Assembly (NCBI RefSeq): GCF_003293745.1
Contig: NZ_PTLZ01000001.1
Span: 248,001 to 312,000, forward strand
Reading direction: 5' to 3'
Origin: Herminiimonas fonticola
GTDB taxonomy: Bacteria; Pseudomonadota; Gammaproteobacteria; Burkholderiales; Burkholderiaceae_D
Length of the DNA: 64,000 bases
Part shown: in pieces, positions 29,135 to 36,436 of the stretch
Layout: each line of letters opens with the position of its first letter
Numbering within the stretch: the stretch's first letter is position 1
Translations under genes and position numbers: made by a program
The notes under the pieces: model-generated
Database searches by the model: none
What the model was told of the DNA's origin: nothing
What the model saw: only the letters and a program-made list of their open reading frames with translations

Positions 29135-29650
29135 TTACGGCTTGAGTTCGACCGAGACAGCGCCAAGTTCATGCTCGCCTTTGGCTTGTGCGGTTTGTGT
29201 TGATTTCGGCGGCCATGCAAACGGCACGCGCACCACTTCACGGCCACCTGCTTCGCGTGATGCTTCCGCTACCAGCACATAGTCGCCGGCCGGCAATTTA
29301 TCCATGCCGGATTTGGCGCCGCTGAATGACATTTGCTGTTCACCCGGCGCGCGCGTCGCACCACTGATGCCGTCAACCGGCATCTGCAGATCGCGGCCGC
29401 TCTTGCGCCACCATTGGCGGACATCTTTCAGCCACTTGGTGCCGCCGTTATCTTTTTTCTTGAGGTCATACCAGACCGACAGATTGCGCACGAACGTTTG
29501 ATCGGTATTCTCGACCCAGAACGCTACGTAAGGCTTGTGATATTCAGCTACGTTCAGGCGAGGAATCTCGACCTTCACATTCAGGTCTGCAGCAAAGGCG
29601 GCTGGTGTTGTCAGCGCAGCGCCCAGCACAAAGGAGTAACTAATTCGCAT
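29135..29650 (-). CDS. DUF2271 periplasmic protein with flavinylation-type motif
   Basis: Exported 171-residue protein. Seen: signal peptide MRISYSFVLGAALTTPAAFA, then a beta-rich DUF2271 domain with PYVAFWVENTDQTFVRNLSV and WRKSGRD. At residues 93-99 it carries DGISGAT, the same D-x-x-S-G-A-T pattern that ApbE modifies with FMN on the Thr in NqrC-type subunits; here Thr99. Since apbE lies two genes downstream, I infer this protein is a covalent flavoprotein and the periplasmic electron carrier of the cluster. Its gene lies 24 bp after the PepSY gene and 25 bp before the DUF4198 gene. Confidence 0.85.
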   Translation of the reverse strand: MRISYSFVLGAALTTPAAFAADLNVKVEIPRLNVAEYHKPYVAFWVENTDQTFVRNLSVWYDLKKKDNGGTKWLKDVRQWWRKSGRDLQMPVDGISGATRAPGEQQMSFSGAKSGMDKLPAGDYVLVAEASREAGGREVVRVPFAWPPKSTQTAQAKGEHELGAVSVELKP

Positions 29651-29674
29651 AAGGAAAATCCTCTTGGTGTGTAA

Positions 29675-30316
29675 TCAGTGAATAAACAGAATAGCCAGCA
29701 AAAACGGAATCAAAATCCCCAGCCCGACCATAGGCCAGGTCATCGGTCGGTTGTTCGCATGCATCTTCAAGATGAACAAGCCGGTGATCGAAAAGATCAG
29801 ACAGGCTGCGGCAAAAATATCGATGAACCAGCTCCACACCGCACCTGAATTACGGCCCTTGTGCAGATCGTTCAGATACGAGATCCAGCCGCGATCGGTT
29901 AATTCATATTCCACATCGCCGCTGGCGCGATCGATGCGCAACCAGGCGTCGCCGCCCGGACGCGGCAGCGCTACATAAACTTCTTCCGGTGACCATTCCG
30001 CCTCGCGCGTGCCGACATCGACCGACAGCTGATTCTTCATCCAATGCTGCAATTCGACCGGCAACGGATCGTTCGCCTTGTCGTTATCGTCGTCCGAATT
30101 AATCTTTGCCAACTGCGTGCGCAATTCGGCCGGCAATTCGATTTTTTTGGACGTGATGGTAGGTTTGGCTTCGATCTGGCTTGCGTGATTCAGCGTAAAG
30201 CCAGTCACCGCAAACATCAGCATGCCGAGCAGACAGATGGCAGAGCTGATCCAGTGCCATTGGTGCAGCGTCTTCAACCAGTAAGCACGTTGGGGGTTTT
30301 TTGCGCTTGCTTGCAT
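29675..30316 (-). CDS. PepSY-associated transmembrane protein, first gene of the flavin cluster
   Basis: Inner-membrane PepSY_TM protein, 213 residues. Seen: LHQWHWISSAICLLGMLMFA as first membrane segment with two histidines, a periplasmic PepSY-like region with VYVALPRPGGDAWLRIDRAS and GDVEYELTDRGWISYLNDLH, a conserved NDLHKG, and two C-terminal membrane helices ending in PFLLAILFIH. It is about 30 percent shorter than duplicated PepSY_TM ferric reductases, like its counterpart near 19 kb. Headed by a Fur-like box, so likely iron-regulated; proposed role is haem- or histidine-based transmembrane electron transfer. Confidence 0.83.
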   Translation of the reverse strand: MQASAKNPQRAYWLKTLHQWHWISSAICLLGMLMFAVTGFTLNHASQIEAKPTITSKKIELPAELRTQLAKINSDDDNDKANDPLPVELQHWMKNQLSVDVGTREAEWSPEEVYVALPRPGGDAWLRIDRASGDVEYELTDRGWISYLNDLHKGRNSGAVWSWFIDIFAAACLIFSITGLFILKMHANNRPMTWPMVGLGILIPFLLAILFIH

Positions 30317-30361
30317 TACGGATTTTCTTCATGTTGTTGGGTGAGGCGCATGCGCTACAAA

Positions 30362-30376
30362 TAGCAATAATTCTCA
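30362..30376. promoter_or_regulatory. Fur-like box upstream of the PepSY-DUF2271-DUF4198 genes
   Basis: TAGCAATaATTCTCA matches TGATAATnATTATCA at 10 of 14 positions and lies 46-60 bp before the PepSY start codon, a usual place for a Fur operator. Confidence 0.6.
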
Positions 30377-30520
30377 TTTAGATTTTCGTCGATTCATTAA
30401 TCGATTGCAAGGGTTTTCGTGTAAAGAAATATGAAGCGGCGGCAGGCTTAGGGCGAGCATCGACGCAATTGAGAATAAAAAATAGCAAAAAAACTTGCTG
30501 TTATAGGGACGTCAACGCTG

Positions 30521-30560
30521 ATTTTCAAGATCTTGAAAATCGTTTTTTGAGCACTAATAT
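30521..30560 (+). promoter_or_regulatory. Hsp20 promoter overlapped by a perfect 20-bp palindrome
   Basis: ATTTTCAAGATCTTGAAAAT (30521-30540) is a perfect palindrome. Its right arm supplies TTGAAA (30533-30538), followed after 16 bp by TAATAT (30555-30560). The overlap suggests a dimeric regulator covering the -35 element; CTTGAAA also resembles a sigma-32 -35 element, but no CCCCAT-type -10 is present. Confidence 0.55.
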
Positions 30561-30630
30561 TTGTACTGACAGATGCTCAATCGAGGTCTGTTGTTAACTT
30601 TATCGCTTGAACTTTAAAAGGATATTCATC

Positions 30631-31086
30631 ATGCGTACCTATGACTTTGCACCACTGTACCGTTCTGCTATCGGTTTCGATCGCTTGGCTCAATTGTTTG
30701 ACGATGCACAACGCGCGGACGCGCAACCCAGCTATCCGCCATACAACATAGAACTGGTCAGTGAAGACAAATATCGCATCACAATGGCCGTCGCCGGTTT
30801 CGACCGTTCCGAAATCGAGATCGAAACAGAACGCGACACGCTTAAAATCACCGGCCGCAAGACGCGTGAAGACGCACAACGCAACTTCCTGCATCGCGGC
30901 ATTGCCTCACGGAATTTTGAACACAGCTTCCAGTTAGCCGATCACGTGCGCGTTGTTGGAGCGAAACTGGATAACGGTTTGTTGAATATTGAACTGACGA
31001 GAGAAATTCCGGAAGCATTGAAGCCACGGAGAATCGTGATTGATGGTGGTGACAACGTGCAGGCGCTGGAACATAAAGCGGCCTGA
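30631..31086 (+). CDS. Hsp20 / alpha-crystallin small heat-shock protein
   Basis: ATP-independent holdase chaperone of the IbpA group, 151 residues from ATG 30631 (RBS AAAGGAT); eight extra upstream residues in frame are unlikely. Seen: IbpA-like N-terminus MRTYDFAPLYRSAIGFDRLA, alpha-crystallin domain from PPYNIELVSEDKYRITMAVA to LDNGLLNIELTREIP, and a C-terminal extension. Expressed from a promoter embedded in a palindrome. Unlinked in function to the iron cluster next to it. Confidence 0.95.
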   Translation: MRTYDFAPLYRSAIGFDRLAQLFDDAQRADAQPSYPPYNIELVSEDKYRITMAVAGFDRSEIEIETERDTLKITGRKTREDAQRNFLHRGIASRNFEHSFQLADHVRVVGAKLDNGLLNIELTREIPEALKPRRIVIDGGDNVQALEHKAA

Positions 31087-31150
31087 CAACTGGCAAGAAG
31101 GCAGATTGTTACTGCGTATTAATCTGTCGGTTGGATGATTAGATCGGACG

Positions 31151-31190
31151 ACGGCTCCAGATTATGTAATCTCTGGGGCCGTTGTTGTGT
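31151..31190 (+). terminator. Probable terminator after the Hsp20 gene
   Basis: ACGGCTCCAGA / TCTGGGGCCGT form an 11-bp stem with one mismatch around a 10-base loop, followed by a weak T-rich TGTTGTGT. Confidence 0.5.
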
Positions 31191-31350
31191 GATCAAGCGA
31201 CTTTGTCTTTGATACCGGCGGCGCTCCCGACGAAGTGGGTGCTGCAGAAATGTTGCTCGTTCGCGCATCCATCCAAATACTCATTGCACTCGCCATGCAG
31301 CGACCTATATTTAACGCTGTATTACCCACCATTTTTTGGAGGAGCGCGCG

Positions 31351-31719
31351 ATGAGTACGACATTAGAGAAAAAGTCCTTGGACAAGCCGGATGAAGTTCG
31401 CCTATTCAAGGAAGACAAAGGCAAGCTAGCTGTCTTTACACTCGGCAACCATACAATGGGTAGGGGCGAGTTTGAACCCGGTTGGCGCTGGAGTCTGCAT
31501 GTGAAACCGATAGCAGGAACAGATTCTTGCCAAGCCGCTCATACCGGCCTCATCCTGGAAGGCCGGATGGTTGTTAAGATGAATGATGGAGCTGAGATGG
31601 AGTATGGGGCGGGTGATGTTTTTTATATGCCGCCTGGGCATGATGCCTGGGTAGTTGGCAACCAGCGTTGTGTGCTGTTTGATGTAACAGGCGTCGCAAA
31701 ATACGCGAAACCTCAATAA
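31351..31719 (+). CDS. Cupin-domain protein
   Basis: Single-domain cupin of 122 residues, predicted cytoplasmic; substrate unknown. Start ATG 31351 follows a strong GGAGGAG. Seen: beta-barrel with GWRWSLHVKPIAG, AHTGLILEGRMVVKMNDGAE and GDVFYMPPGHDAWVVGNQRC. The cupin metal ligands are partly present (His in SLHV, AHTG and PPGHD). Proteins of this type are often single-gene small-molecule-binding cupins. Stands alone between Hsp20 and glpD. Confidence 0.8.
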   Translation: MSTTLEKKSLDKPDEVRLFKEDKGKLAVFTLGNHTMGRGEFEPGWRWSLHVKPIAGTDSCQAAHTGLILEGRMVVKMNDGAEMEYGAGDVFYMPPGHDAWVVGNQRCVLFDVTGVAKYAKPQ

Positions 31720-31911
31720 GACAGCTCTTTTGGGAGCTGCCAGAAAACCTTATGTCCGCACGACAGCGACAGCCAGAATGAAGCCGTGTTCCTGAAGCTG
31801 GGTGTCACTGCTAGTGCGCGATATGCAAGTGGGAAGGCGATGCGAACAAGGTTATTTGGTGGTGAAGAGGGTTCACTAGTAGAGGGAAAAGAAGCCATGC
31901 TTGACCCTGTA

Positions 31912-33456
31912 CTAGACTCGAATTAAATGTAATCCCAACTTTGAGCGTCGCCACAAAATATCTTCATCACAAGTAGCCCATTCATGGCGCTGCAAATACG
32001 CCACTTCGGCAGCAAACAATCCCGGCGCAATTTCCTCTCCCATATCTGCCAGGCTGGATCGATCGGCCAGCATCAACTTGATGCGCGTTCCATATGCACG
32101 CGCATAGCGTTCAACCAGCGCAGGCGGTAGCCATGCGTACTCTTGCTGCAAATCGCGCACGTAATCATCAAACTCCATCACCGCGCGCTTATTCGGTTTG
32201 CTGCCGTAAATATCGCCACCCGGCAAACAGGCATCGGCTGTCCATGCGCCATGATGATTGTTGAGCACGGGCGCGATCAGATCGACGGCTTCTTCAGCCA
32301 GTTTGCGGAAGGTGGTGATTTTGCCGCCGAAGACTGTGAGAAGTGGTGCGGCATCGGTATCGAATGCAAGTTTGTAATCGCGTGTGACTTCGGATGCGCT
32401 CTCGCTATCGTCTTCTTTTTCATCTTCGACCAGCGGGCGCACGCCGGAGTAGGACCAGACAACATCAGCGGACGTGATCGGCTTTTCAAAGTAGTGATTG
32501 ACCAACTCACACAGGTAATCGATTTCTTCAGCATTGATTGCAACCTTGTCGGTATCGCCGTGGTAGTCGATGTCGGTGGTGCCTATCAGCGTGTAGTCGT
32601 GCTCGTACGGAATCGCGAAGACGATGCGACCGTCAGGGTGCTGGAAGATGTAGGCGTAGGGATGGTCGAATAATTTCTTGACGACGATGTGGCTGCCTTT
32701 GATCAGGCGCAGTTTTTTACCGGCGCGACCGTGCACGGAGTCATGTAAAAAGCTGGCAGCCCACGGGCCGGTGGCGTTGATCAGTAGTTTTGCATTTACC
32801 TCTATCGTTTCATCGTTGGCATTGTGCAGCGTCGCGTTCCAGCGATCGGCTGTGCGCGTGACGGTAGTGCATGCGGTACGCGTGAGAATGGTGGCGCCGT
32901 TTTCTCTGGCGGAAATCGCATTCAACACAACCAGGCGTGCATCGTCGACCCAGCCGTCGGAATACGCAAAGCCTTTGGTAAAGCTGTCCTTCAATGGTGC
33001 GCCGGCGGCATGCTTGCGCAGCTTGATGCCGTGCGAGCCGGGAAGTAATTCGCGTTTGGCCAGATGGTCGTAGATGAACATGCCGGCGCGTATCATCCAT
33101 GCCGGTCGTTGCCCTTGGTCGTGTGGCATGACAAAACGCAGCGGATGGATGATGTGTGGTGCGGAGCGCATCAACACTTCACGTTCTATCAGTGCCTTGC
33201 GTACCAAGCTGAATTCATACTGTTCCAGATAGCGCAGGCCGCCGTGTATCAGTTTGGTGGAGGCGGACGAAGTGTGCGAAGCAAGATCATCTTTTTCACA
33301 CAAGACGACGGACAGACCGCGACCCGCGGCGTCACGCGCGATGCCGGCGCCGTTGATACCGCCGCCCACGATGAGGACGTCGCACTGGAGTTGCTGATGC
33401 ATGTCTGGTCTGTCCCTGAATTGCTTGTAACTATTGTAAGCGGGGAATTTGTCCAT
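31912..33456 (-). CDS. glpD: Aerobic glycerol-3-phosphate dehydrogenase GlpD
   Basis: Membrane-associated FAD enzyme that oxidises glycerol-3-phosphate to dihydroxyacetone phosphate and reduces quinone. 514 residues. Seen: FAD fold CDVLIVGGGINGAGIARDAA, SSASTKLIHGGLRYLEQYEF, the substrate-side KGSHIVVKKLF and GTTDIDYHGD, and the DAO C-terminal domain with FGGKITTFRKLAEEAVD. An internal start at 33402 (MHQQLQCDV, with AGGGA upstream) would also give a complete enzyme. No glpK, glpF or glpR is adjacent. Confidence 0.95.
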   Translation of the reverse strand: MDKFPAYNSYKQFRDRPDMHQQLQCDVLIVGGGINGAGIARDAAGRGLSVVLCEKDDLASHTSSASTKLIHGGLRYLEQYEFSLVRKALIEREVLMRSAPHIIHPLRFVMPHDQGQRPAWMIRAGMFIYDHLAKRELLPGSHGIKLRKHAAGAPLKDSFTKGFAYSDGWVDDARLVVLNAISARENGATILTRTACTTVTRTADRWNATLHNANDETIEVNAKLLINATGPWAASFLHDSVHGRAGKKLRLIKGSHIVVKKLFDHPYAYIFQHPDGRIVFAIPYEHDYTLIGTTDIDYHGDTDKVAINAEEIDYLCELVNHYFEKPITSADVVWSYSGVRPLVEDEKEDDSESASEVTRDYKLAFDTDAAPLLTVFGGKITTFRKLAEEAVDLIAPVLNNHHGAWTADACLPGGDIYGSKPNKRAVMEFDDYVRDLQQEYAWLPPALVERYARAYGTRIKLMLADRSSLADMGEEIAPGLFAAEVAYLQRHEWATCDEDILWRRSKLGLHLIRV

Positions 33457-33538
33457 TGCGCCTCTGTGTGCGTTGATGGACGAATATTTGCTGCGCGCTC
33501 GCGGTACACTGGCTTGTCTTCTTTATTACTGCGCAATC

Positions 33539-34048
33539 ATGAGCTTTCTTCTTGACCCCGGATTCTGGGAAGTTGCCAGCTTTGTCGTCACCGCGCTGGC
33601 CCTGCCGTTTGCGATCTTTCTTTTCCTGTACGAACAGCGCAAAGAGCGCGATTCCGAGGATGAAGAGGCGTATCAGTTGCTGCAGAATGCGTACAGCGAT
33701 TTCCTCAAAATCGTGCTCGACAATCCCGACCTGCAATTGCGCAGCGCACTTTCGCGCACGGACCTGAATGATGAACAGAAGGAACGGGCGCTGATTATCT
33801 TCGAGATGCTGATCGCCCTGTTCGAGCGGGCCTACATCGTGTCCTATGTGCCGGATATGCGCGGCGTGGCCTTGCGGCGCTGGCATTCATGGGACGATTA
33901 CATGCGTGAATGGTGCCGCCGCGAGGATTTCTATTACCTGTTGCCGCAACTGTTGCGTGGCGAAGATGAAGACTTCGCCGACTATATCCGCGCCATCGCC
34001 GAAGAAGAGCGTGCCGACAAGTTGTTCAATATCGGCCATCGAGAATAA
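33539..34048 (+). CDS. Small membrane protein of unknown function
   Basis: 169 residues from ATG 33539 (MSFLLDPGFWEV); I do not recognise the family with certainty. Seen: one N-terminal membrane helix (ASFVVTALALPFAIFLFLYE, about residues 13-32) followed by a cytoplasmic, acidic, helix-rich domain with tryptophans in RRWHSWDDYMREWCRREDFY and a Glu/Asp-rich end. A longer frame from 33449 would overlap glpD start and is not needed. Sits divergently from glpD and upstream of hemE with 120 bp between. Confidence 0.75.
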   Translation: MSFLLDPGFWEVASFVVTALALPFAIFLFLYEQRKERDSEDEEAYQLLQNAYSDFLKIVLDNPDLQLRSALSRTDLNDEQKERALIIFEMLIALFERAYIVSYVPDMRGVALRRWHSWDDYMREWCRREDFYYLLPQLLRGEDEDFADYIRAIAEEERADKLFNIGHRE

Positions 34049-34168
34049 TTCGCTGTTGATGTCAGACAGACGCATCGCGGTCCCGGCACATCCTCTTTCG
34101 GCGATAATAGCGGACCCTTCGTAGATCTAACCTAATGCAGTGAATTCATACCGAGAAATTCAGTCCTG

Positions 34169-35251
34169 ATGCCTACACAATTTGCTCCGCTCAAGAACGA
34201 CACCTTTCTACGTGCATTACTGCGCCAACCAACCGAATACACGCCACTGTGGCTGATGCGTCAGGCGGGCCGTTATCTGCCTGAATACCGCGCCACCCGC
34301 GCGCGCGCCGGCTCCTTCCTCGGCCTGGCGAAAAATCCCGATTACGCGACGGAAGTGACTTTGCAACCGCTGGATCGCTACGATCTGGATGCGGCGATTC
34401 TGTTTTCCGATATTTTGACGGTGCCGGATGCGATGGGGCTGGGTCTGTATTTCATCGAAGGCGAGGGACCGAAGTTCGAACGTCCGTTGCGCGATGAGAA
34501 GGCCGTGATGGCGCTGACCGTACCTGAGCTGGGTTCGCTGCAATACGTGTTCGATGCGGTGACGCAGATACGTGGCGAGTTGAACGGTCGCGTGCCGCTG
34601 ATCGGCTTTACCGGCAGTCCGTGGACGCTGGCTTGTTATATGGTGGAAGGCGGCGGCTCGGACGACTTCCGTACGGTCAAGGCGATGCTTTATAACCGTC
34701 CGGATCTGATGCATCACATCCTGCAAACCAATGCAATCACGGTCGCCGGCTATCTGAATGCGCAAATCGATGCCGGTGCACAAGCCGTCATGATGTTCGA
34801 TACCTGGGGTGGTGCCTTGGCCGATGGCATTTATCAACAATTCTCGCTGCATTACATGCGCGAAGTCATGAAGCACGTCAAAACGGAAAAAGACGGTGTG
34901 CGCATTCCAAGCATCGTCTTCACCAAAGGTGGCGGCTTGTGGCTGAACGAAATCGCGGATGTCGGTGCCGATGCAGTTGGTCTGGACTGGACCGTGAATC
35001 TGGCGGCCGCGCGCGCTCAGGTTGGTGATCGGGTCGCCTTGCAGGGCAATCTGGATCCGACGATTCTGTTTGCGCAGCCCGATCAAATCCGCGCCGAGGT
35101 TGCCAAGGTGCTGGAATCTTTTGGCAAACACACGCCAGGCTCCGGCCACATATTTAATCTGGGACATGGCATTTCGCAATTCACGCCGCCGGAAGCGGTT
35201 TCTGTCCTGGTCGACGCCGTGCACGAATTCAGCCGGCCTTTGCACGCATAA
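34169..35251 (+). CDS. hemE: Uroporphyrinogen decarboxylase HemE
   Basis: Removes four carboxyl groups from uroporphyrinogen III to give coproporphyrinogen III in haem synthesis. 360 residues, normal length. Seen: signature [20 protein letters not shown] at the N-terminus (invariant Arg and Asp/Glu), [14 protein letters not shown], and the second signature [19 protein letters not shown]. hemE sits next to priA with the DnaA-box region between, in the same order as in related betaproteobacteria. Confidence 0.98.
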   Translation: MPTQFAPLKNDTFLRALLRQPTEYTPLWLMRQAGRYLPEYRATRARAGSFLGLAKNPDYATEVTLQPLDRYDLDAAILFSDILTVPDAMGLGLYFIEGEGPKFERPLRDEKAVMALTVPELGSLQYVFDAVTQIRGELNGRVPLIGFTGSPWTLACYMVEGGGSDDFRTVKAMLYNRPDLMHHILQTNAITVAGYLNAQIDAGAQAVMMFDTWGGALADGIYQQFSLHYMREVMKHVKTEKDGVRIPSIVFTKGGGLWLNEIADVGADAVGLDWTVNLAAARAQVGDRVALQGNLDPTILFAQPDQIRAEVAKVLESFGKHTPGSGHIFNLGHGISQFTPPEAVSVLVDAVHEFSRPLHA

Positions 35252-35360
35252 ATACCGATGTGCTCGTTCGCGGGGCCTGCGCACTCAATTCAGCTTGTGA
35301 CGCGGTAAGAGGCGTGAATTGTCTGCGCCAACGCTCGGTTTTGGCGCGAAGCAATTAAAC

Positions 35361-35602
35361 TTATGCACAGAAATTGTAAGTGCGTACAGTGTCGTCAGTT
35401 TATCTCGCTCTTAACATTTCGTAACAAAGTGAAATTTATAAGTGCTTGATTTTAATAGGTAAATATTTTGCTTTTTGTTTTGGCATTTTATTGAAACCCG
35501 CATGAAATCTGGTGCCGAGTGGCATTTGAGGAGCTTATCCACAAAGTTATCCACAGAAATTGTGGATAGAAAAAAAAGAGCTTTAGAAACGTGGAGTTAG
35601 CG
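35361..35602. repeat. DnaA/IHF module copy A
   Basis: TTATGCACA at 35361; IHF consensus at 35439; TTATCCACAAAGTTATCCACA at 35535-35555; inverted TGTGGATAG at 35561; then AAAAAGAGCTTTAGAAAC and GTTAGCG. The AT-rich part between IHF site and double box ends TATTGAAACCCGCAT-like, as in copy C. Confidence 0.85.
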
Positions 35603-35783
35603 TACTTGGTGATACTTCACATGAGGTTTGGTTCGCACTTGGATCCCTCACTTAAAGTTGCCATCAAGCTTCGCAGCTTGAAAAACAAACGCACTAAAGC
35701 AGTACTTCAAAATGGGTAGGCAAAAAGAACAAGCAATAAAAATATTGCTTTATAGATATTTTATGTCTTAAATCCTCACTAGC

Positions 35784-36022
35784 TTATTCACAAAATAGTG
35801 CGTGAAGCTAACGAGAACGCCTACTATTTGGATTTTGTGGTGTCGTAAAGAAATTTATGCAAGTGGTTGATTTTAAAAGATTTATTTTTTCGTCGAATAT
35901 AATCAAAGAATTCCATTTGAGAGCTGTGCTTAAGTAAGCGCTGATGCAAGGTGATTTGTCCACAAAGTTATCCACAGGAGTTGTGGATAGTAGGAAAAAG
36001 CTTTATGAAACCGGGGTTTAGC
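35784..36022. repeat. DnaA/IHF module copy B
   Basis: TTATTCACA at 35784; IHF consensus at 35860; TTGTCCACAAAGTTATCCACA at 35956-35976; inverted TGTGGATAG at 35982; then AAAAAGCTTTATGAAAC and GTTTAGCG. Most diverged in its AT-rich segment. Confidence 0.85.
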
Positions 36023-36167
36023 GAATTATCTTCTGCGCAAGCTCAAGTCTTTGTGCAAATGCAATAAAATTTGCGTTTTAAGCATTGTCTTTTTGAAAAA
36101 GCTATTTGCGCCAAATGCTTGCACAGAAATGGCGTTTATTGACAGCCCTTGGACAATCAGCAAACAC

Positions 36168-36409
36168 TTATACACAAAAATTGGCTTGTGCGCAGCAACA
36201 TGATTTATTTACCGGATTTATTAATTACAAAAATCTTCTATTTGTAAGTTATTGATTTAAAACAGTTAAATTTATGCTTTGGTTTTAGGCAATCTATTGA
36301 AGCCCGCATAAATACTGGCTTCTCAGGCTGTCAAGGGGCTGTTATCCACAAAGTTATCCACAATCGCTGTGGATAGATAAAAAAGCGCTTATGAAACGGG
36401 TAGTTAGAC
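36168..36409. repeat. DnaA/IHF module copy C
   Basis: TTATACACA at 36168; IHF consensus at 36245; TTATCCACAAAGTTATCCACA at 36342-36362; inverted TGTGGATAG at 36368; then AAAAAGCGCTTATGAAAC and GTTAG. It ends 27 bp before the priA start codon. Confidence 0.85.
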
Positions 36410-36436
36410 CACTTCCTCAGGTATTACATTAACTCC

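Larger units (their letters stand above)
30317..30630. other. Divergent intergenic region PepSY cluster / Hsp20
   Basis: 314 bp without a supported gene. Holds a Fur-like box next to the PepSY gene and a palindrome-overlapped promoter next to the Hsp20 gene. Confidence 0.6.
35252..36436. promoter_or_regulatory. DnaA/IHF region: origin-type or DnaA-regulating locus
   Basis: 1185 bp with no credible gene, strongly AT-rich. Contains TTATNCACA-type DnaA boxes at 35361, 35535, 35547, 35784, 35968, 36168, 36342 and 36354, a one-mismatch box at 35956 (TTGTCCACA), and inverted TGTGGATAG boxes at 35561, 35982 and 36368. Three perfect IHF consensus sites (WATCAANNNNTTR on the minus strand) lie at 35439-35451, 35860-35872 and 36245-36257. 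The elements repeat with near-identical spacing as three modules. Candidates: chromosomal oriC, or a DnaA-titrating/reactivating site of datA or DARS type. Against oriC: the atp operon points towards it, and dnaA is not in the window. It must also hold the priA promoter. Confidence 0.85.

Noticed and set aside
30521-30551. Palindrome plus T-run before hsp20 as an intrinsic terminator
   Set aside because: It lies between divergent genes with no transcript entering from the left to terminate, and the stem is AT-rich; a regulatory role is more likely.
31713-31898. 61-codon open frame on the minus strand between the cupin gene and glpD
   Set aside because: No ribosome site, Ser/Pro-rich sequence without likeness; the 192-bp gap is better left as non-coding.
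34217-35284. 355-codon open frame antisense to hemE
   Set aside because: Fully covered by hemE; protein is His/Arg/Gln-rich as expected for a reverse reading.
35252-36436. CRISPR-like reading of the repeated boxes
   Set aside because: The three repeats are about 240 bp, diverged, and separated by 181 and 145 bp; the short recurring motifs are DnaA boxes, not spacer-separated identical repeats.
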